NCBI RefSeq assembly: GCF_030812295.1
Contig: NZ_JAUSSK010000005.1
Location: 62,001 to 126,000 of the forward strand
Source of the DNA: Luteibacter jiangsuensis
GTDB taxonomy: Bacteria > Pseudomonadota > Gammaproteobacteria > Xanthomonadales > Rhodanobacteraceae
DNA: 64,000 nucleotides
Direction: 5' to 3'
Position numbers and translations under genes: made by a program. Below the pieces are notes generated by a model, which searched no databases, was not told the origin of the DNA, and saw nothing but the letters and a program-made list of their open reading frames with translations. Position 1 is the first letter of the stretch. Each line of letters opens with the position of its first letter. Positions 46,367-54,826 of this stretch are shown piece after piece.

Positions 46367-46750
46367 ATGAATGTGACGCGTACCCTTCTCGCCTCTGCGC
46401 TCGTCGCGCTTCTGGCAGCTTGCAGCAACGGCGCGCAGGATTCCGCGCAGGACGCCCAGAAGTCGGCCGCCGATGCGCAGCAGCAGGCGGACAAGGCCCA
46501 GCAGGCCGCCGACCAGTCGCAGAATGCCGCGACCTCCCAGGCCGCCGACCAGGCTCAGCAGTCCGCCGACCAGGCCAAGGATGCCGCCGCGCAGGCCCAG
46601 TCCGCCGCTTCGTCCTCCACGGCCGGTGGCATGTCCGACGCTGCGAAGGACGCCGCCTCCAACGCCGCCGACCAGGCCGACAAGTCGGCTGACCAGGCGA
46701 AGGATGCCGCCGATAACGCCAAGAGCGCGACGGACGACACCAAGAAGTAA
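46367..46750 (+). CDS. Small Ala/Gln/Asp-rich coiled-coil lipoprotein
   Basis: 127 residues. The signal peptide ends in lipobox LLAAC (Cys at about residue 19). The mature part is a long low-complexity helix made of DAAxxA and QADxAQ-type units (QQADKAQQAADQSQNAAT, DQADKSADQAKDAAD), predicted to form a coiled coil, reminiscent of Lpp-like or alanine-rich envelope spacers. Function is unknown. Preceded by an AT-rich stretch (46300-46330) that may hold its promoter; a good terminator follows. Confidence 0.85.
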   Translation: MNVTRTLLASALVALLAACSNGAQDSAQDAQKSAADAQQQADKAQQAADQSQNAATSQAADQAQQSADQAKDAAAQAQSAASSSTAGGMSDAAKDAASNAADQADKSADQAKDAADNAKSATDDTKK

Positions 46751-46780
46751 GCGTTTCGCTTTCTTCGGTAAGACACGAAG

Positions 46781-46806
46781 CGGCCACCTCCGGGTGGCCG
46801 TTTTTT
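46781..46806 (+). terminator. Rho-independent terminator of the coiled-coil lipoprotein gene
   Basis: Stem CGGCCACC / GGTGGCCG with loop TCCG, followed by TTTTTT. Confidence 0.9.
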
Positions 46807-46875
46807 CATCTCGCGTTTCAGGGATAGTTTCGGTGACAGGCTCGGCTTCGCCATCGTGTTTTGCTTGCCTGAGAC

Positions 46876-46971
46876 AGGGGAGCCGTCGGGTGTCGTTCTC
46901 AGAGCGATTCCGCAGGGAGGCGTAGGTCGGACGAGGACTTAGCGAAGAGAATGGCACCCGACGCCTCCCCT
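46876..46971. repeat. Imperfect 25-nt inverted repeat element (96 bp)
   Basis: Arms at 46876-46900 (AGGGGAGCCGTCGGGTG...TTCTC) and 46947-46971 (GAGAA...CACCCGACGCCTCCCCT) match at 22 of 25 positions across a 46-nt spacer. Upstream lies the 14-mer GGCTCGGCTTCGCC also found at 577-590, with further scattered identity after it. No gene is seen in 46751-47058. It may be a small non-autonomous repeat or a structured RNA. Confidence 0.5.
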
Positions 46972-47058
46972 CGCCTCGACAGGTATTGGCGCGATGCAGC
47001 GTTTGCCTTCCGGCCGCCCCGGCTATGATGCTCGTTTCGTCCCCGCGCGAATGCCCTC

Positions 47059-48666
47059 ATGCCCATTCTCGAATCGCAGCTCGATACCCGCTCCCCGGAA
47101 TTCCAGGCGGCCAGCCAGCGCCTGCGTGCGCTGACCGACGACCTGCGCGAGACGCTGAAGCGCACTGCCGAAGGAGGCGGCGCGAAGGCGCGCGAGAAGC
47201 ATGTCGCACGTGGCAAGCTGCTGCCTCGCGAACGTATACGCGCCTTGCTCGATCCCGGCTCACCCTTCCTGGAAATCGCACCGCTCGCCGCGCATGGCAT
47301 GTACGACGACGCCGCTCCGGCCGCGGGCGTGATCGCCGGCATTGGCCGCGTCATGGGCCAGGAAGTGGTGGTGCTCGCGAACGACGCCACGGTCAAGGGT
47401 GGCACGTATTTTCCCATGACCGTGAAGAAACACCTGCGTGCGCAGGAAGTGGCGATGGAAAACCGCCTGCCCTGCATCTATCTCGTGGATTCCGGCGGCG
47501 CGTTCCTGCCGTTGCAGGACGAGGTCTTCCCGGACCGCGAGCACTTCGGTCGTATCTTCTACAACCAGGCGCGGATGAGTGCCCAGGGCATCGCGCAGAT
47601 CGCCGTGGTGATGGGCTCTTGCACCGCCGGTGGCGCCTATGTGCCGGCGATGAGCGACGAGACGATCATCGTCCGCGAACAGGGCACGATCTTCCTCGGC
47701 GGCCCGCCCCTGGTGAAGGCCGCCACGGGCGAAGTCGTGGATGCCGAAGCGCTGGGCGGTGCCGACGTGCATACCTCGATATCCGGCGTGGCCGACCACT
47801 TCGCCGAGAACGACGCGCACGCGCTAGCCATCGCCCGCGACATCGTCGGTTCGCTCAACCGGGTGAAGAAGGTACCCCTGGCGGTTCGTGCTCCCCTGGA
47901 ACCCCGCTTCGCCGCGGAAGAACTCTACGGGGTGATCCCCGAAGACACACGCCGTCCCTTCGACATCCACGAGGTGATAGCCCGCATCGTCGACGACTCC
48001 GAGTTCCACGAGTTCAAGGCGCGCTACGGCAAGACCCTCGTCACCGGCTTCGCGCATATCCACGGCTACCCGGTGGGCATCGTCGCCAACAACGGCATCC
48101 TGTTCGGCGAGTCCGCGCAGAAGGGCGCTCATTTCATCGAGTTGTGCAACCAGCGCAACGTGCCTCTGGTGTTCCTGCAGAACATCACGGGATTCATGGT
48201 CGGCCGCAAGTACGAGAACGGCGGTATCGCGAAAGACGGCGCCAAGATGGTCACCGCGGTGGCCTGCTCCCACGTGCCGAAATTCACCGTGGTGATCGGT
48301 GGCAGCTTCGGTGCGGGTAACTACGCCATGTGCGGTCGCGCCTATGGCGCACGCTTCCTGTGGATGTGGCCGAATGCGCGGATCAGCGTGATGGGTGGCG
48401 AGCAGGCCGCTTCGGTGTTGGCCACCGTGCGTCGCGATGGCATCGAATCGAGTGGCGGGAGCTGGAGCGCGGAGGACGAAGAGGCCTTCAAGGCCCCGGT
48501 CCGCGAGCAGTACGAGCGCCAGGGCCATCCCTACTACGCCAGTGCGCGGCTGTGGGACGACGGCATCATCGATCCGGCGGACACGCGGCGCGTGCTCGGC
48601 CTCGCCATCTCGGCCTCGATGAATGCGCCTGTCGAGCAGGGCCGGTTCGGCGTCTTCCGCATGTAA
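47059..48666 (+). CDS. Methylcrotonyl-CoA carboxylase beta (carboxyltransferase) subunit
   Basis: 535 residues, the usual MCC-beta length. [20 protein letters not shown] starts the N-terminal carboxyltransferase half. [20 protein letters not shown] is the block that marks methylcrotonyl-CoA carboxylases, and the C-terminal half has [18 protein letters not shown] and [20 protein letters not shown]. It transfers CO2 from biotin to 3-methylcrotonyl-CoA, the step after isovaleryl-CoA dehydrogenase. The biotin-carrying alpha subunit is not next to it and not in the window. 73 nt later xseA begins. Confidence 0.92.
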   Translation: MPILESQLDTRSPEFQAASQRLRALTDDLRETLKRTAEGGGAKAREKHVARGKLLPRERIRALLDPGSPFLEIAPLAAHGMYDDAAPAAGVIAGIGRVMGQEVVVLANDATVKGGTYFPMTVKKHLRAQEVAMENRLPCIYLVDSGGAFLPLQDEVFPDREHFGRIFYNQARMSAQGIAQIAVVMGSCTAGGAYVPAMSDETIIVREQGTIFLGGPPLVKAATGEVVDAEALGGADVHTSISGVADHFAENDAHALAIARDIVGSLNRVKKVPLAVRAPLEPRFAAEELYGVIPEDTRRPFDIHEVIARIVDDSEFHEFKARYGKTLVTGFAHIHGYPVGIVANNGILFGESAQKGAHFIELCNQRNVPLVFLQNITGFMVGRKYENGGIAKDGAKMVTAVACSHVPKFTVVIGGSFGAGNYAMCGRAYGARFLWMWPNARISVMGGEQAASVLATVRRDGIESSGGSWSAEDEEAFKAPVREQYERQGHPYYASARLWDDGIIDPADTRRVLGLAISASMNAPVEQGRFGVFRM

Positions 48667-48739
48667 GCGCAAGTCGAGGAAGCACGTGTAAACCCTTGCC
48701 CTGTCGACAATACAGGGAGCGTGATAACCTTCCCGATCC

Positions 48740-50083
48740 ATGTCCGACTTCGACAACCGCCCTGCCGCTGAGATCTTCACCCCATCCGGCCTGAACCGGT
48801 TGGTGCGCGATCTGCTGGAAGACGCCCTCCCGATGGGCGTATGGATCGAAGGCGAGCTCTCCAACGTCTCGCGGCCGGCTTCAGGCCATGTCTACTTCAC
48901 GCTGAAAGATGCCAGCGCGCAGGTCCGCTGTGCCATGTTCCGCATGGCCGCGTCGCGCCTGCGTTTCCGCCCCACCGACGGCATGCATGTACTCATGCGC
49001 GCCAAGGTCGGACTTTACGAGGCGCGCGGCGAGTTCCAACTGGTGGCTGACCACATGGAGCCGGCGGGCGAAGGTGCCCTTCAGCGCGAGTTCGAGCAGC
49101 TCAAGGCGAGGCTTGGCGCGGAGGGACTGTTCGCCCCGGAACGAAAGCGCGCGCTGCCCGCGTTTCCACGCCGCATCGGCGTCATCACGTCGCCATCCGG
49201 TGCGGCCATCCGTGACGTGCTGAGCGTGCTTGGACGCCGCCTCGGCCTTGCCGATGTCGAAGTGCTTCCCGTGCCCGTACAGGGGCGCGAGGCACCGCCG
49301 GCCATCACAACCATGCTGCGCAAGGCATCGGCCTGCGGTCGCTACGACGTGATCCTCGTCACGCGTGGCGGCGGCTCATTGGAAGACCTCTGGGCTTTCA
49401 ACGACGAAGCCGTCGCACGGGCGATCCATGCCAGCGCCGTGCCGGTCGTCTCGGCCGTAGGTCACGAGGTGGATTTCACCATCGCCGATTTCGTGGCCGA
49501 CCTGCGCGCGGCGACACCTTCGGCCGCCGCCGAACTCCTTGTGCCCGATGGCGCCGATCTCGCGCGCCGGCTCGACCGCCTCCGCCAGCGAATGACAACG
49601 CTGATGACGCGTCGCCTGCAAGCCGCGGCACAGCGCGCCGATCATTGGCAGGCGCGCCTCAACACCCAGCGCCCGCAGGCGCGCCTTGCGCGCGATGCGC
49701 AGCGCCTCGATGCCCTTCACCGGCGCCTCCGTTTCGCGATCGGCCAGGCGAACGCCCTGCGCCGCGCGCGTCTCGAACGCCTCGATGCCCGCCTGACGGC
49801 GCGGCATCCCCGACTGCGCCTCGAACCAGCTCGCCAGCGTAATGCCGAGCTGCGGCAACGGCTCGACCACGCCATCGCGCGCAAACTCGAACGCGATCGT
49901 GCGCTGGTCCTCCAGCAGGGCCGCACGCTGCATGCGGTAAGTCCACTCGCCACGCTCGAACGTGGCTATGCGATCGTCTTCGACGAACGCGAATCTATCG
50001 TGCGCCGTGCTGCCGATGTCGCTGTCGGCGAGCGCGTGCGCGTGATGTTGGGCGACGGCGAGATGAAGCTGCGGCGCGAATAA
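48740..50083 (+). CDS. xseA: Exodeoxyribonuclease VII large subunit
   Basis: 447 residues, full length. N-terminal OB-fold (VWIEGELSNVSRPASGHVYF), catalytic domain with IGVITSPSGAAIRDVLSVL, VTRGGGSLEDLWAFNDEAVA and SAVGHEVDFTIADFVADLRA, then a long Arg-rich coiled-coil (about 270-390) and C-terminal PLATLERGYAIVFD. With the small XseB subunits, not seen here, it degrades single-stranded DNA into oligonucleotides in repair. Confidence 0.96.
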   Translation: MSDFDNRPAAEIFTPSGLNRLVRDLLEDALPMGVWIEGELSNVSRPASGHVYFTLKDASAQVRCAMFRMAASRLRFRPTDGMHVLMRAKVGLYEARGEFQLVADHMEPAGEGALQREFEQLKARLGAEGLFAPERKRALPAFPRRIGVITSPSGAAIRDVLSVLGRRLGLADVEVLPVPVQGREAPPAITTMLRKASACGRYDVILVTRGGGSLEDLWAFNDEAVARAIHASAVPVVSAVGHEVDFTIADFVADLRAATPSAAAELLVPDGADLARRLDRLRQRMTTLMTRRLQAAAQRADHWQARLNTQRPQARLARDAQRLDALHRRLRFAIGQANALRRARLERLDARLTARHPRLRLEPARQRNAELRQRLDHAIARKLERDRALVLQQGRTLHAVSPLATLERGYAIVFDERESIVRRAADVAVGERVRVMLGDGEMKLRRE

Positions 50084-50247
50084 AAGAGCGCCACGTAAGT
50101 CGAATCGGCAAAGCCATCGAACTCTGGTCTGTCCTCGCGTCAGATACGCGCCGCTTACGACCTTTGGCCTATGGATAGGTGGTTCAGACGCCGCTGTGAT
50201 GGCGTCATCAGGGGGCACGGAGCAACCCGGGAAAAGGAGATTTCCGC

Positions 50248-50790
50248 ATGGACATGCTGCGATACGCGCTTGCGTCCCTTCTGATCGTGACTATCGGTTT
50301 GACCGGCTGCTCTCCCAAATCAGGCCACTTCCAGCGCGACGGCAGCGTAGCGGCCGCGAAAAGGCAGCCCGTCAATGGCACCCAAGCCGTGGCCTTCGTG
50401 AGGTGGTACAGAGGCCTCTGGCTCGGGCAGGACAATTTCTGCACGGTGGACATCCCTTCACGGCCGTTTTACCTCAGGACAGAATTCGTCGACTACGACT
50501 GCAAGAACGACGTGGCGCAATCGGTGGAACTGCAGAACCTTCCGCCCGGCACCGTCCTCTATGTCTACGATTCACCGAACTGCGGTGAGTCCGACGACTG
50601 GGGGAAAGCCACGGTGCTCAAGCAGGCGGCCAGCCTCCAGGTAGGTGACTTCAACCACACCTTCACCGAACCAGCGGGGCTTCAGTATGACGGCCACTAC
50701 CACAACGGCATCAATGGGAAGCTCTCCTGCTTCATCATAGACGTGCCGGACATTAATGGCAGACGCGCAGGGCCGGTGCACGACAAATGA
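50248..50790 (+). CDS. Lipoprotein of unknown function
   Basis: 180 residues. Signal peptide MDMLRYALASLLIVTIGLTGC with lipobox LTGC (Cys about 21). The mature part is beta-rich with several cysteines (FCTVDIPS, YDCKNDVAQSVEL, SPNCGESDDWGKA, GKLSCFIIDV), perhaps forming disulfides in the periplasm; QNLPPGTVLYVYDSPNCG resembles a small jelly-roll edge. I do not recognise the family. A very short lipoprotein with a similar signal peptide follows directly. Confidence 0.78.
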   Translation: MDMLRYALASLLIVTIGLTGCSPKSGHFQRDGSVAAAKRQPVNGTQAVAFVRWYRGLWLGQDNFCTVDIPSRPFYLRTEFVDYDCKNDVAQSVELQNLPPGTVLYVYDSPNCGESDDWGKATVLKQAASLQVGDFNHTFTEPAGLQYDGHYHNGINGKLSCFIIDVPDINGRRAGPVHDK

Positions 50791-50846
50791 ACGCTCCACA
50801 ATCGTCGGATAGCGCATCCGGCCACTGGTGGCCTGGATATCCATGC

Positions 50847-50930
50847 ATGGACACGCGGCGCTACATGCTCGCCTCACTCATGCTCATGATGGCCATCCTG
50901 CTGTCATCATGCAGCACATCGCAAAAGTAG
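50847..50930 (+). CDS. Putative very small lipoprotein (27 residues)
   Basis: Encodes MDTRRYMLASLMLMMAILLS followed by SCSTSQK: a signal peptide with lipobox LLSSC and a six-residue mature part, of the size of entericidin-like peptides. The signal peptide closely resembles that of the preceding lipoprotein (MDMLRYALASLL). The frame is also open from an ATG at 50787 that overlaps the upstream stop (ATGA), giving 47 residues; the later ATG is preferred because it starts at the conserved MD. It may be a truncated duplicate or a real mini-lipoprotein. Confidence 0.5.
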   Translation: MDTRRYMLASLMLMMAILLSSCSTSQK

Positions 50931-51013
50931 CTTTTCGTCGCAGAGGTGCCTCACGGCTCGTGAACACCTCGGGTCGGATGATTCGTGGCTTCGTCACCCA
51001 CGAGGCCACGTAC

Positions 51014-52444
51014 ATGCTTCGGAAGAGCTATCCCTATTACCTCGCCAACCTCGCCGTGAAGGGCAAGGCGAAGCTCGACGTCATCGACAAGTACACCGGC
51101 GAGGTCGCCACACGCGTCGCCCTGCCCGACGCGGCGGCCCTGGACCAGGCCATCGAAGCGGCGCACGACGCGGCCGGCGCCATGAGGCGTTTCAAGCCGT
51201 ACCAGCGGCAGGCTGTGCTGGAACACTGCGTCGCGCGTTTCCGTGAGCGTCGGGACGAGCTGGCCTACACGCTGTGCGTCGAGGCCGGCAAACCGATCGG
51301 CGATTCGGCAGGCGAGGTCACCCGGCTCATCGAGACCTTCAAGATCGCCGCCGAAGAGGCGGTGCGAATCAATGGCGAAACACTCAACCTCGAGATCTCC
51401 GAGCGCAGCGCTGGCTACCACGGCTATACGCGTCGCGTTCCGCTCGGCCCCGTGGCTTTCATCACGCCGTTCAACTTTCCACTCAACCTCGTGGCGCATA
51501 AGGTGGCTCCGGCCATCGCCGCGGGCTGTCCCTTCGTGCTCAAGCCCGCCGAGCGGACGCCCTTGGGTGCGCTGATCATGGGCGAGGTTCTCGCCGAAAC
51601 CGATCTCCCCCGTGGAGCATTCTCCATCCTGCCCATGCTTGGCCGCGATGCGGAGCCACTGGTGACCGATCCACGCCTGAAGATGCTTTCGTTCACCGGT
51701 GGCCTCGTCGGCTGGGACCTCAAGGCCAAAGCCGGGCACAAGAAGGTCACCCTTGAACTCGGCGGCAATGCCGCCTGCATCGTCGACGGCGACCAGGGCC
51801 ATCGGCTCGACGCCGTCGTGGACCGGCTGGTGTTCGGCGCATTCTACCAGTCGGGGCAGAGTTGCATCAGCGTGCAGAAGATCCTTGCGCACGACGACAT
51901 CCATGGCGAACTGCGTCGTCGACTCGTAGCGAAAATCAGGACGCTCAAGGCCGGCGATCCGAAGAAGAAAAGTACTTTCCTCGGCCCGATGATCGATGAG
52001 AACGCCGCCATGCGGCTGGAAGGCTGGATCGCCGAGGCGAAGAAGGCGGGCGCGAAGGTCCTCTGCGGTGGCGGGCGCAAGGGCGCCATGCTCGAGGCGA
52101 CCCTGCTTGAGGACGTGGCCCCCGGCGAAAAGCTGCAACGCATGGAGGCCTTCGGCCCCGTTGCCCTCCTTCAGCGGTTCAGCCGCTTCGACGAAGCCCT
52201 CGGCATGGTCAACGACTCGGACTTCGGCCTGCAGGCTGGCGTGTTCACGGACAACCTGCGCCATGCCATGCGTGCATGGGATGAGCTGGAACAGGGTGGC
52301 GTGATCGTCAACGACGTACCCAGCTTCCGCGTCGACAACATGCCCTACGGCGGCGTGAAATCGTCCGGGCTGGGACGCGAAGGCGTGCGCTACGCCATCG
52401 AGGACATGACGGACGTGCGCCTGATGGTCATTCGGAACAACTGA
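51014..52444 (+). CDS. Aldehyde dehydrogenase
   Basis: 476 residues. Asn in ITPFNFPLNL, Lys in PFVLKPAERTPLGA, general base Glu248 (LELGGNAAC), nucleophile Cys284 (YQSGQSCISVQ), and C-terminal EAFGPVALLQ and YGGVKSSGLGREG. The start MLRKSYPYYLAN has GAGG about 8 nt upstream and matches the usual N-terminus of this ALDH subgroup; the longer open frame upstream overlaps the small lipoprotein. It is related to phosphorylating/glyceraldehyde-type and lactaldehyde-type dehydrogenases, but the substrate is not predictable. Confidence 0.92.
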   Translation: MLRKSYPYYLANLAVKGKAKLDVIDKYTGEVATRVALPDAAALDQAIEAAHDAAGAMRRFKPYQRQAVLEHCVARFRERRDELAYTLCVEAGKPIGDSAGEVTRLIETFKIAAEEAVRINGETLNLEISERSAGYHGYTRRVPLGPVAFITPFNFPLNLVAHKVAPAIAAGCPFVLKPAERTPLGALIMGEVLAETDLPRGAFSILPMLGRDAEPLVTDPRLKMLSFTGGLVGWDLKAKAGHKKVTLELGGNAACIVDGDQGHRLDAVVDRLVFGAFYQSGQSCISVQKILAHDDIHGELRRRLVAKIRTLKAGDPKKKSTFLGPMIDENAAMRLEGWIAEAKKAGAKVLCGGGRKGAMLEATLLEDVAPGEKLQRMEAFGPVALLQRFSRFDEALGMVNDSDFGLQAGVFTDNLRHAMRAWDELEQGGVIVNDVPSFRVDNMPYGGVKSSGLGREGVRYAIEDMTDVRLMVIRNN

Positions 52445-52642
52445 AGGGAGCTGTCGATCCGAGCCAAGGCGCCATGGGGGAATTTCCCTTGCGATGAAGC
52501 GGTTAGTTCCCACGTGACCGCGTTCGCACGATGCCTACCGGATACGCGCAGCGAGAATGCGCGACATCCGTCGTGGAAGCGACGTAAGGTCATCGCATGC
52601 CGGTAGGAACCGGTATCCACGAACGCGACATGGACGGTCCTC

Positions 52643-53776
52643 ATGAATACCCACTCCCGTTCCACCGCATCACTTGCCGACGTCAAGCAACTCACCTACT
52701 TCCAGATCTACAAGACTCATCCCAGCGAGGAGCATGGGACGATCAAGCTCTTCAGCAACGGCAACCAGCAGTGCCCGATCAAGGTCGGGCTGGTCGCCGC
52801 CGATGCCAACGAGAATCCCATCACTCTTACGGCAGAAGAACTCAAGACAGCCCTCAAGCTCATCTTCTACGATGACGGTAGCGCGCTGGGCGACGGCTAT
52901 GCGTCCTCATTCGACCAGAACAGATTCACGTGGACCGAGTCCGCCATCCCGGCGAGTCATCCCGATGCGGAACCGTCTCGAGCCCCCCGTGATGATCTCC
53001 CAGCGGCCATCCAGGTCGTCACGTTCTATGTCTCTGCCGCTAGCGGGTCTTCAGGGCGAGCGCTGGCGGCACGCTTCGAGGTAACCCCCGAGCTGTTCTT
53101 CACCACCAGCCCGTCCGTGCATGATTCCGAAGGCCAGGAACGGGATGGCGAATTCGACTCTTCAGTCGAAGTGCTGCTGGCGGAGCCTCCCTTCCTGTCG
53201 GCCACGGATTTCGGCGCGGCCTCCAACGGTATCGTCACGGGGAGAAAGGTGGGCGACTCGACCACTTATTTTTATTGGGCAACCGAGTACTACCTCAATC
53301 CGAAATTGAACGGAATCGCACTACCCCTGGATTCCGTCGGATCGAAGGCATCCGTCGGTGGCAACCCACCGGCAGGTGCATTCGGCTTCTACACGCATGG
53401 CGACTTCTTCGCTCATGTGCAGTGGGGCGTCAGTTACTACAGCAAACCTGGCGACACCGTGGCCGAATCGGGCGGCCTTCCGATGCCACCGCTCCACTCT
53501 CTCGTCGCGGTCTCGGCGCCTCACGATGCATCGCCGAACGCGGACTATCCCTATGCGATGTACGAGACTTGCGTCGGCCACATCGTAGGACCGGACAAGC
53601 ACCGCATCGTCATAGGAATCCTGAAAGGAAATCTCGCCAGGCAGTTCAGGAACGTGTCAGGCGGCACCGTCGCGGAAGTGAGCGGCACGACCATGCATAT
53701 CCTGGACGCTTACGGTAACGACCATACGTTGTCCCTGTCGTACAACGCCAGCAAAGATGAATTTACGATCGGGTGA
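52643..53776 (+). CDS. RHS-locus hypothetical protein A
   Basis: 377 residues, no signal peptide or membrane segment. The N-terminal ~50-residue beta-rich module (IKLFSNGNQQCPIKVGLVAA, then LTAEELKTALKLIFYDDG) is recognisably related to the start of the next protein (53806), so the two look like paralogues sharing a domain. The rest is beta-rich and Gly/Ser/Pro-rich. I recognise no named family. It lies 198 nt after the aldehyde dehydrogenase and just upstream of the RHS genes on the same strand, suggesting it is part of that system, for example as an assembly or adaptor protein. Confidence 0.75.
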   Translation: MNTHSRSTASLADVKQLTYFQIYKTHPSEEHGTIKLFSNGNQQCPIKVGLVAADANENPITLTAEELKTALKLIFYDDGSALGDGYASSFDQNRFTWTESAIPASHPDAEPSRAPRDDLPAAIQVVTFYVSAASGSSGRALAARFEVTPELFFTTSPSVHDSEGQERDGEFDSSVEVLLAEPPFLSATDFGAASNGIVTGRKVGDSTTYFYWATEYYLNPKLNGIALPLDSVGSKASVGGNPPAGAFGFYTHGDFFAHVQWGVSYYSKPGDTVAESGGLPMPPLHSLVAVSAPHDASPNADYPYAMYETCVGHIVGPDKHRIVIGILKGNLARQFRNVSGGTVAEVSGTTMHILDAYGNDHTLSLSYNASKDEFTIG

Positions 53777-53805
53777 GGTCGTTCCCCCCATTCAAGGACA
53801 ACGTG

Positions 53806-54798
53806 ATGGCAAGGAAAGCTTTCCCGCACGCCCCTTCGCTCGATCTGACCGACGTCGAGGTCATCCTCGAACAGACGAAGGTGTACCGCAACGGACTTCA
53901 GCAAGCCAGGATCAGGCTCGACCTGATATCCAAACACGGTGGTCAACCGTCGGACCTGAGCGTCCGTGAAATTGAAAGCATTCGACTCTTCGATTACCAC
54001 AACCAGGCCTCCGGAACGATACCGCTCTCGGACGACGGCTCCATCACCTACAAGGGCTGGTCGGCCCAACGCGATTATCGCGGCTATGTATCCCAGACCA
54101 CCAGGTCAGGCGAGCCACGGGCCATCCAGTCCTACTTCCTGTACCTATCCGCCAATGCCGACGCCACGGAGACCCTGGACGTCGCCTTCGAGATTCATGG
54201 CGACGATCTATCGATCTGGCGCACCAACGGAAGGTGCTTCATCAACGGCATCGAGCAACCCAAACCCGCGATGGACAAGAAAGTGGGTATCACGGTGACG
54301 CCTGTTCCTCCCGAGAGATACCCCGCCAGCTCCTTCATGCTCGACCGGCGATCGCTCGATCCGGCCAGATTTCTGGATACCGAGAACGCGGACGGCATTT
54401 TCGACGACATCGTAACGGTGTCGATCCTATTGGTGGACCAGACCACCCTCGGCATCCGCAGCATGACCTGCGAGCCCGCCGGCCTGATCCACTGGAAGGA
54501 CAAGGTGTCGAACATCAGGCAACCCTGCTTCACGGGGTATGTCGAGCCGGGCGAAGTGACGATTCACTGGAATGGCGCGCTGGACGGTCACTGGGGCTCG
54601 ACGGCACCGCCGGAGCAGCTCGTGAGCCCCGAAGAGGAGCTAGGCGTCATCGTGCTCTGCGGAAGGGTCGACATTCCGTCTTGGGCCGGCGCACCGGAAG
54701 CGCCGGTGAAGGTGACCATGATGGACGCCCACGGCAGCGTGCAAAGCTGTCACATCGGCTTCGTCAAGGGTGAGCGGGACGAACTGATCGTGACATGA
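53806..54798 (+). CDS. RHS-locus hypothetical protein B (related to A)
   Basis: 330 residues. ATG chosen because AAGGA lies 7 nt upstream. The N-terminal module (TKVYRNGLQQARIRLDLISK, then LSVREIESIRLFDYHN) parallels protein A: an N-G-x-Q-Q turn, alternating hydrophobics, and an LTxxE-like helix. The following ~270 residues contain TLDVAFEIHGDDLSIW and a C-terminal VKVTMMDAHGSVQSCHIGFV. No signal peptide and no known family. It lies 29 nt after protein A and 28 nt before the RHS gene, so co-transcription with the RHS genes is likely. Confidence 0.75.
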   Translation: MARKAFPHAPSLDLTDVEVILEQTKVYRNGLQQARIRLDLISKHGGQPSDLSVREIESIRLFDYHNQASGTIPLSDDGSITYKGWSAQRDYRGYVSQTTRSGEPRAIQSYFLYLSANADATETLDVAFEIHGDDLSIWRTNGRCFINGIEQPKPAMDKKVGITVTPVPPERYPASSFMLDRRSLDPARFLDTENADGIFDDIVTVSILLVDQTTLGIRSMTCEPAGLIHWKDKVSNIRQPCFTGYVEPGEVTIHWNGALDGHWGSTAPPEQLVSPEEELGVIVLCGRVDIPSWAGAPEAPVKVTMMDAHGSVQSCHIGFVKGERDELIVT

Positions 54799-54826
54799 CC
54801 GACACTGGACCAAGGATGGCAACGCC

